A stretch of DNA of 8,471 bases from JBEKZQ01 sp049509675 (GTDB taxonomy: Bacteria > Planctomycetota > Planctomycetia > Pirellulales > Thermoguttaceae): positions 1 through 8,471 of the forward strand of contig JBEKZQ010000282.1 of NCBI GenBank assembly GCA_049509675.1. The letters are read 5' to 3'. Positions 1 through 4,780 of this stretch are shown here, one piece after another; the first letter of the stretch is position 1, and each line of letters starts with the position of its first letter. Under the pieces are notes generated by a model. That model was not told where the DNA came from. It saw only the letters and a list, made by a program, of their open reading frames with translations, and did not search any database. Both the position numbers and the translations under genes were made by a program.

Positions 1-621
1 CGGCTGAAGGAGGTCGTCGCGGCGGTCGACGCCGACCGCTACGACGCCGTGCTGCTGGGCTATGCCCGGTGCCGCCACGGGCTGATCGGCTTGACCGCCC
101 GCTCGATTCCGCTGGTGGTGCCGCGCGGCCACGACTGCATCACGCTCTTCCTGGGCAACAAGGAACGCTATCTCGATTATTTCCAGAACAACCCCGGCGC
201 GTATTTCAAGACCAGCGGCTGGATCGAGCGCGGCGAGGACCTGGCGCAGTTCGGCGCCGAGACGATCCCCCGGCAGTCCGGCATGACGCAATCCTACGAG
301 GAGTTGGCGGCCAAGTACGGTGAAGACAACGCCCGATTCCTCTACGATCAACTCTGTAACATGACGCGCAACTACAGTAAACTGACGTTCATCGACATGG
401 GGATCGAGCCGGACGACCGCTTCGAGCGGGCCACGCGCGAGGAGGCGGCCCGCCGCGGCTGGACCTTCGACAAACTTGCCGGCGACATGTCGCTCCTGCA
501 AAGCCTGCTGGACGGCCCGTGGGATCCCCAGCGGTTCCTGGTCGTTCCGCCGGGCCAACAAATTGCCAACAGTTTCGACAACCAGATCATCAAGGTGGTG
601 CGGTGTGAGGAATTGCAGTAG
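1..621 (+). CDS. DUF1638 domain protein, 5' end cut by window edge
   Basis: The frame is open from base 1 to the TAG at 619-621, giving 206 visible residues; the true start lies before the window, and the in-frame codons ahead of base 49 are coding-like, so no internal start is used. The protein matches my memory of the DUF1638 family: GYARC (visible residues 20-24), the PRGHDCITLFLG stretch (41-52) with conserved His and Cys, and GWIE (73-76). The biochemical function of DUF1638 is not established. Its genes commonly sit in clusters with corrinoid proteins and MtaA/UroD-like methyltransferases, so a role in corrinoid-dependent methyl transfer is inferred. A UroD-like gene does follow in this window, but only after a two-gene restriction-modification-like cassette. 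No signal peptide or membrane segment is visible, so it is probably cytoplasmic. The family call is fairly sure; the role is not. Confidence 0.85.
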   Translation, partial: RLKEVVAAVDADRYDAVLLGYARCRHGLIGLTARSIPLVVPRGHDCITLFLGNKERYLDYFQNNPGAYFKTSGWIERGEDLAQFGAETIPRQSGMTQSYEELAAKYGEDNARFLYDQLCNMTRNYSKLTFIDMGIEPDDRFERATREEAARRGWTFDKLAGDMSLLQSLLDGPWDPQRFLVVPPGQQIANSFDNQIIKVVRCEELQ

Positions 622-630
622 TGTAAATTC

Positions 631-650
631 CCCTTCAGTTTCGGGAAGGG
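631..650. terminator. Small hairpin after the DUF1638 gene, possible weak terminator
   Basis: CCCTTC (631-636) is perfectly complementary to GAAGGG (645-650) across an 8-nt loop. It lies 9 bases after the DUF1638 stop and before the ribosome binding site of the next gene. No T-run follows, so it is not a classical intrinsic terminator. It could attenuate read-through into the cassette or be chance. Confidence 0.25.
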
Positions 651-667
651 ATTGAAGCAGCCGGGAC

Positions 668-678
668 GGAGGAAGGAG
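668..678 (+). promoter_or_regulatory. Strong ribosome binding site for the putative endonuclease gene
   Basis: The purine run GGAGGAAGGAG ends five bases before the ATG at 684. It is a near-ideal Shine-Dalgarno match and fixes that ATG as the start. No convincing -35/-10 pair was found in the 62-base gap upstream, so the promoter is unknown. Confidence 0.75.
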
Positions 679-683
679 AAACC

Positions 684-1571
684 ATGCCGACGAACAAGAC
701 ATTTGCCGACTATAAGAAGGACGGCCACCTTTGGATCACCCTGGCGTCCGGAGAGTACTACCCGGACATTTTGCCGCTGGCGTGTGAACTGTACAAACCG
801 GTGCTCATTCTCTTCGGGCAGTTGCTTCGGTCTTCCCATTCCTCGGCGGACTTGTTCATGGCGATCAGCGGGATCAAGCCGCAGTGGATGCGAGTGCAGT
901 TGTCGCGTGTGTTCCGGAAGTACGTGAGCCCCAGTACGCCAGTGGAAATGCTGAAGAAGAAGTGCGCCAGCGCGGAGATCTGCGAACACTTCGGTAGTCG
1001 GTTTCGCCAGATTGCCGAAGTGCATAGCGCGTTCGAGAGCCGTCCGATCCCGGATGAGGCACTTTGCGCGGTGCTCTGGGAGTACAAGGACCGGGGCAGA
1101 AGAGGATACGATCTGACGGAACGGTTGTTCGTCTTGTTGCGCGCGCAATTGGCGGGGGTGAGGATCATTGGCCCGGAGCGTGCCGGGAAGGACGTCTTGA
1201 TGCGTGAAGTCTTTCCGGACTACCCAAAACCGGACCGCCCCGTTGACTTCGTAATCTACCACAGTGATGTCGCTCTCGCAGTCGGCCTGGCGCGGTACGA
1301 CTCCGACCGAGGCGGAGCCCAGGAAGATGATCGGCCCGGACAGTACCGCGAATGCGCCCAAGAGATCATTCAGTACGCCGACGCCAGAGGGCTGAACACC
1401 AAAGTGATCTTTCTCAACGATGGACCGGGCCTTCTTCTGGGTTCGATGTGGAACGACTACGCCCATATCGAGAACTCTTGGCCGGGCCGCGTCAAAGTGG
1501 TAACATTACGGATGGTGCAAGAGAGAATCACTCTGGATTGGCTGAAATCAAGAAGGAAGAAGCGAAAATAA
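684..1571 (+). CDS. Putative restriction endonuclease paired with the downstream DNA methyltransferase
   Basis: This 295-residue protein starts at an ATG with an excellent ribosome binding site and ends one base before the methyltransferase start, so the two are almost certainly cotranscribed. I cannot place it in a named family with certainty. The N-terminal half (about 1-150) looks helical. The C-terminal half has alternating hydrophobic strands: PVDFVIY (187-192), VALAVGLARYDSDRGGAQED (197-215), TKVIFLND (239-246) and a Gly-rich GPGLLLGSMWNDY (247-259). Asp188, followed by a beta-strand and a charged cluster, resembles a PD-(D/E)xK nuclease core, but the usual E-x-K position reads G-L-A-R, and the acidic residues instead come later (Asp206, Asp208, Glu214 to Asp216). 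The tail is very basic (residues 289-295). The role, cutting unmodified DNA, is inferred mainly from linkage to the methyltransferase. It could instead be another phage-defence effector. Base composition is lower in GC than neighbouring genes, consistent with transfer. Confidence 0.6.
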   Translation: MPTNKTFADYKKDGHLWITLASGEYYPDILPLACELYKPVLILFGQLLRSSHSSADLFMAISGIKPQWMRVQLSRVFRKYVSPSTPVEMLKKKCASAEICEHFGSRFRQIAEVHSAFESRPIPDEALCAVLWEYKDRGRRGYDLTERLFVLLRAQLAGVRIIGPERAGKDVLMREVFPDYPKPDRPVDFVIYHSDVALAVGLARYDSDRGGAQEDDRPGQYRECAQEIIQYADARGLNTKVIFLNDGPGLLLGSMWNDYAHIENSWPGRVKVVTLRMVQERITLDWLKSRRKKRK

Positions 1572-1572
1572 C

Positions 1573-2979
1573 ATGGCTACTGGAGTACCGAAGAAGTCTC
1601 GCGCCGTGTTGAAGACAGAGCAGGGTGGCCGAGCCGCTGCCCCGTCCATGCGACCAAGACTCGAGTATCCCGGGAAGGAACCCGCGGTGGCGATCCTAGC
1701 GAGCAGCCCATCCGAGGTGACAAGACTCTGGCCTCATTGGGAGCAAGGGGGAGAAAATCGGCTGTATTTCGGCGACAACCTCGGAGTACTGGCCGGCTTG
1801 CTTCGCGACGAACAGATGGCAGGCAAGGTGCGCCTCGTCTATATCGACCCGCCGTACGCCACACAAACGTCCTTTCATTCGAGAAGTCTGGACCACGCTT
1901 ACGAAGATACGCTCGTGGGCGCCGAGTTCGTCGAGTCGCTTCGCAGGCGGATCGTTCTGCTGCGCGAGCTGCTGGCAAGAGACGGCTCAATTTACCTGCA
2001 CCTCGATGAGAAGATGGTCTTCCACATGAAGGTCGTCATGGACGAAGTTTTTGGACCGGAGAGCTACCGGAACTGTATCACGCGGAAGAAGTGCAATCCG
2101 AAGAACTATACGCGAAAAACGTACGGAAACGTCTCGGACTTCATCCTCTTCTATACGAAGTCCGACGAATACGTTTGGAATCGACCCATCGAACCATGGA
2201 CGGAGGACCGCGCCAAGGAGTACCAGTACGTGGAGCCGGGAACGGGGCGACGCTTCATGAAAGTTCCCGTGCATGCGCCGGGCGTGCGGAACGGAGCCAC
2301 GGGAACCCCGTGGCGAGGAGTGCTGCCGCCCCCCGGCAAACACTGGCAGTTTCCGCCAAGAACCCTCGACGAAATGGACGCACGCGGCGAGATATTCTGG
2401 TCGGCTAACGGCAATCCCCGGCGCAAGGTCTATCTCGACGAAAGCCCCGGGGTTGGCGTGCAGGACGTTTGGTTGGATTTCCGCGACGCCCACAACCAGA
2501 ACATCCGGATCACTGGATACCCAACGGAGAAGAATCCGGCAATCCTGGAGCGAATCATCGCTTCATCCTCGGACCCCGGCGATTTGGTTCTCGATTGTTA
2601 TTGTGGCTCGGGAACAACGCCTGCTGTGGCGGCACGCCTCGGGCGGCGATGGATCGCGGTCGACAACAGTGCAGAAGCCATTCGGACCACGCTTCGCCGC
2701 TTTGCCCTGGGGACTGAGCCGATGGGGGACTTCGTGAGCCAACGTCAGACTGCCTCTCACCCCAGCAAGCGAAAGAACGAGTCGCAAAAATTGCTCTTTG
2801 ATCCGCCATTTGGCCACTCGCAAGTCCTCTCGACAGATAAGTCCCATCAGGCCGTGGTCGATTTCTCCCTGCTCGCCGAGACCAGCATCGCGGACTCGAT
2901 CCTTGGGGTAATCAAGGAATGGGAGGGTTTGATGGCCCAAAAGGCGGGGCGTGGTCGCGGGATAGTTGAGGATTGTTAA
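1573..2979 (+). CDS. Site-specific DNA methyltransferase, beta class, probably adenine-N6
   Basis: This 468-residue enzyme should transfer a methyl group from S-adenosylmethionine to DNA, protecting host sites from the partner nuclease. The catalytic motif IV, DPPY, is at residues 92-95, after a typical lead-in (LYFGDNLGVL, 64-73). The SAM-binding motif comes later, at LDCYCGSGTT (340-349), after TEKNPAILERII (318-329). This order, catalytic before SAM-binding with the recognition region between, defines the beta class, and DPPY favours N6-adenine over N4-cytosine. Residues about 165-300 should read the target. HNQNIRITGYPTEKNP (307-322) is a familiar signature of these enzymes. The ATG at 1573 follows the upstream stop by one base, with an AAGGAAGAAG-type purine run in the end of the upstream gene. 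The tail after about residue 380 is not recognisable. The methyltransferase call is firm; base type and target site are inferred or unknown. Confidence 0.93.
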   Translation: MATGVPKKSRAVLKTEQGGRAAAPSMRPRLEYPGKEPAVAILASSPSEVTRLWPHWEQGGENRLYFGDNLGVLAGLLRDEQMAGKVRLVYIDPPYATQTSFHSRSLDHAYEDTLVGAEFVESLRRRIVLLRELLARDGSIYLHLDEKMVFHMKVVMDEVFGPESYRNCITRKKCNPKNYTRKTYGNVSDFILFYTKSDEYVWNRPIEPWTEDRAKEYQYVEPGTGRRFMKVPVHAPGVRNGATGTPWRGVLPPPGKHWQFPPRTLDEMDARGEIFWSANGNPRRKVYLDESPGVGVQDVWLDFRDAHNQNIRITGYPTEKNPAILERIIASSSDPGDLVLDCYCGSGTTPAVAARLGRRWIAVDNSAEAIRTTLRRFALGTEPMGDFVSQRQTASHPSKRKNESQKLLFDPPFGHSQVLSTDKSHQAVVDFSLLAETSIADSILGVIKEWEGLMAQKAGRGRGIVEDC

Positions 2980-3002
2980 CGCGCGCCAGATTAGCATACC
3001 CC

Positions 3003-3008
3003 GGAGAG
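3003..3008 (+). promoter_or_regulatory. Ribosome binding site deciding the UroD-like start
   Basis: GGAGAG ends six bases before the ATG at 3015. This favours that ATG over the in-frame TTG at 2973, which would overlap the methyltransferase stop and add 14 residues with no family resemblance. Confidence 0.65.
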
Positions 3009-3014
3009 CACGCC

Positions 3015-4046
3015 ATGAACGGACGCGAACGAATTCTTGCCATGCTGGAAGGGCGGCCGGTCGATCGGCTGCCGCTGATGCCCATCACCATGATGTTCGC
3101 CGGTGATCAGATCGCCGCCCCCTACGGCCGCTATGCCACCGACTACCGCGTGATGGCCGAGGCCCAGGTCCGCACCGCCGAGAAGTTCGACTTCGACTAC
3201 GTGTCGGCGATCTCCGATCCGGCGCGGGAGGCCGCCGACTGCGGGGCCACCGTGCAACTGTTCGACAACCAGCCGCCGGCCATCGACGAGGTGCATGCCC
3301 TGCTGGCCGACAAGGACCGCTTGCGCGGCCTGAAGGTCCCCGATCCCTTGGGCGGCGGGCGGATGCACGACCGCGTCCGCGCCGTGGCCTTGCTCCGCGA
3401 GCGCGTCGGGGGCGAGCGATTGGTCGAGGGCTGGGTCGAAGGTCCCTGCGCCCAAAGTGCCGACCTGCGCGGCATCAACCGCCTCATGACCGACTTCTTC
3501 GACGATCCGCCTTTCGTCCGCGACCTGCTGGAGTTCGTGGTCGATCTGGAGCTGCGATTCGCCCGGGCCCAGATCGAGGCCGGGGCCGAGTTGATCGGCG
3601 TGGGCGATGCCGCGGCCTCGCTGGTCGGCCCGCAGATCTACGAGGAGTTCGTGCGGCCCTACGAAAAACGGATGGTCGACGCGCTGCACGCCCAGGGGGT
3701 CAAGGTCCGCTTGCACATCTGCGGCAACACCCGCCGCATCCTCGCCGGCATGGGGTCGCTGGGGTGCGACATGGCCGACATCGATTTCCCGGCTCCCCTG
3801 GAACAGGCGCGGCGGGAGATGGGCCCGCAGCAGGTGTTGGCCGGCAATCTCAATCCCGTGGCCATTGTCCGCAACGGCACGCCGGAGATCATCAGCCAGG
3901 CATTAGCCGAGTGCCATCGGCAGGCCGGCCCGCGCTACATCGTGGCCGCCGGCTGCGAGATTCCCCGCGATACGCCCGAGGCCAACGTGTTCGCCTTGCG
4001 GGATTTTGCCCGGGAACACACCTCGGCGGATGGCGGACGTAATTGA
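3015..4046 (+). CDS. Uroporphyrinogen decarboxylase (URO-D)/MtaA-family methyltransferase
   Basis: The 343-residue protein opens with MNGRERILAMLEGRPVDRLP, the standard start of the MtaA/CmuA/UroD superfamily, and is of normal length for it. Such enzymes fold as TIM barrels. The MtaA branch moves methyl groups between a corrinoid protein and a thiol or folate acceptor, using zinc to activate the thiol. The zinc ligands appear intact: LHICGN (233-238) gives His234 and Cys236, and AAGCEIP (311-317) gives Cys314, matching the HxC...C spacing of about 77 residues known from this branch. True haem-pathway decarboxylases lack this triad, so a methyltransferase is favoured over HemE. The acceptor and methyl donor cannot be read from sequence. 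The DUF1638 gene upstream supports a corrinoid system, but the corrinoid protein and activase must lie outside the window. No signal peptide; cytoplasmic. Confidence 0.88.
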   Translation: MNGRERILAMLEGRPVDRLPLMPITMMFAGDQIAAPYGRYATDYRVMAEAQVRTAEKFDFDYVSAISDPAREAADCGATVQLFDNQPPAIDEVHALLADKDRLRGLKVPDPLGGGRMHDRVRAVALLRERVGGERLVEGWVEGPCAQSADLRGINRLMTDFFDDPPFVRDLLEFVVDLELRFARAQIEAGAELIGVGDAAASLVGPQIYEEFVRPYEKRMVDALHAQGVKVRLHICGNTRRILAGMGSLGCDMADIDFPAPLEQARREMGPQQVLAGNLNPVAIVRNGTPEIISQALAECHRQAGPRYIVAAGCEIPRDTPEANVFALRDFAREHTSADGGRN

Positions 4047-4050
4047 GTGC

Positions 4051-4067
4051 CGCTGGCTCTGCCAGTG
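4051..4067. terminator. Weak hairpin after the UroD-like gene
   Basis: CGCTGGC (4051-4057) pairs with GCCAGTG (4061-4067) over a TCT loop, with one G-T pair. It starts four bases after the stop codon. Only a short TTT follows a few bases later, so termination is possible but unproven. Confidence 0.3.
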
Positions 4068-4118
4068 CCTTTCCGCGGCCGGCTCCGTCAAGTTACCGGT
4101 CAGTAATTGGACTTATCC

Positions 4119-4138
4119 CCATTTCTCGTCCGAAATGG
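4119..4138. terminator. Seven-base-pair hairpin between convergent genes
   Basis: CCATTTC (4119-4125) is perfectly complementary to GAAATGG (4132-4138) over a 6-nt loop. It sits 12 bases beyond the stop of the - strand gene and about 70 bases beyond the UroD-like stop. It could end transcription from either side, but no T-tract follows in either direction. Confidence 0.3.
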
Positions 4139-4150
4139 TGAGGGAACCTT

Positions 4151-4627
4151 CTACTTTCGGTCGATCGGTGGTTTATCCGCGGGTGAACATTGCCCCTCTT
4201 CAACTCCGTCTGTGACGCTGCTCACGATGTTGACAAGAGCCTTGATAAGTTCGAAATCTCTATGATGTTTCTCGCTCTCTTCCCGGCGACGTTCGGGCGG
4301 CAGGCCGCTGAGCATTTCCGCCGCCTTCACATTCTCTGCCAGCATCGCTTTCGCGACTTGGAGTGCCTCTTTCAGCTTCAAAGCGATTGCGTCGTAGCCT
4401 TCCTCTCGAATCGTCGCCAGCATCGCCGCCAGCAAGCCTTGTAGGACGTCGGCGAGAATGCCGATGTGTTCCCGGTCTCTTGCGAGCCGTCGATTCTCAT
4501 GCTCCTCGTCTTCGGCTGCCATGTTCCCGACTGAATGCATCGTGCGATTCTCCGTAAACATCCGTTGTACGACATTGAGTGCCTCCTGGAACTTCGATAC
4601 GACAGGCAAGAGGGGTTTGTCAGTCAT
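4151..4627 (-). CDS. Hypothetical protein, mostly helical, 158 residues
   Basis: I do not recognise this protein. It starts at an ATG with a plausible AAGGGA ribosome binding site about nine bases upstream. It is rich in Glu, Lys, Arg, Ala and Leu. Residues about 53-107 form one or two long amphipathic helices (from HIGILADVLQGLLAAMLATI to ENVKAAEMLS), followed by a very charged PPERRREESEKHHRDFE stretch (110-126), another helix (127-139) and a Pro-rich end. There is no signal peptide and no clear transmembrane segment, although residues 56-73 are fairly hydrophobic. A helical bundle or coiled-coil scaffold is likely. It lies on the same strand as, and downstream of, the GH9 gene with a palindrome between, so it may be separately expressed. 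A possible 43-codon ORF ends two bases before its start. Function unknown. Confidence 0.6.
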   Translation of the reverse strand: MTDKPLLPVVSKFQEALNVVQRMFTENRTMHSVGNMAAEDEEHENRRLARDREHIGILADVLQGLLAAMLATIREEGYDAIALKLKEALQVAKAMLAENVKAAEMLSGLPPERRREESEKHHRDFELIKALVNIVSSVTDGVEEGQCSPADKPPIDRK

Positions 4628-4629
4628 TT

Positions 4630-4761
4630 CTATCGTTCCCTTGCTGTCGTCAATACTATGGCTCGTCCGAAAAAATCTGCAACATCGAGAAACGAGGTTC
4701 CCCGGGGCGTTTTCAGGCTTTTCTTGATGTGATATGTTGCAGATTTATGGCGATGAGCCAT
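4630..4761 (-). CDS. Possible small gene, 43-codon basic peptide
   Basis: An ATG at 4761 opens a 43-codon frame, beginning MAHRHKSATYHIKKS, that ends in TAG only two bases before the ATG of the 158-residue gene; such spacing would allow translational coupling. A weak GGGGA lies seven bases before the start. The first half is basic (many His and Lys); the second half, with FLDVADFFGRAIVLTT, reads like an ordinary protein. The start is 19 bases after the GH9 stop. Against it: the frame lies almost wholly within a palindromic element, and I know no homologue. It may be a leader ORF, a real small protein or chance. Confidence 0.3.
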   Translation of the reverse strand: MAHRHKSATYHIKKSLKTPRGTSFLDVADFFGRAIVLTTARER

Positions 4762-4763
4762 AG
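4656..4763. repeat. 108-bp imperfect palindrome (foldback element) between GH9 and hypothetical gene
   Basis: Two 30-base arms, 4656-4685 and 4734-4763, are inverted repeats with 25 of 30 positions matching. The ends (CTATGGCTC) and inner parts (ATCTGCAACAT) are perfect and mismatches cluster in the middle. The 48-base spacer has a CCCCGGGG palindrome near its centre (4700-4707) and a further short complementary pair beside the arms (catcgagaaa near 4683 and tttcttgatg near 4720). No target-site duplication is evident. It could be a MITE-like mobile remnant or a large RNA hairpin acting as terminator or regulator for the - strand genes. Confidence 0.7.
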
Positions 4764-4780
4764 CTGCGTCCCCGTTTCTC

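Noticed and set aside
372..1466. A 364-codon - strand frame across the DUF1638 and endonuclease genes
   Set aside because: It runs antisense through a recognised DUF1638 gene and a gene with a strong ribosome binding site, and its product has no coherent motif.
606..2975. TGAGGAATTG (606-615) and TGAGGATTG (2967-2975) near the two ends of the restriction cassette as possible direct repeats
   Set aside because: Nine or ten bases with an indel, in coding ends, is within chance expectation; not enough for an attachment site or target duplication.
2973..3014. In-frame TTG start extending the UroD-like protein by 14 residues
   Set aside because: The ATG at 3015 has a GGAGAG site at good spacing and gives the standard family N-terminus.
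4125..4672. The 11-mer CTCGTCCGAAA at 4125-4135 and 4662-4672, flanking the hypothetical gene
   Set aside because: Several 11-base matches are expected by chance in a window this size, and the match does not extend on either side.
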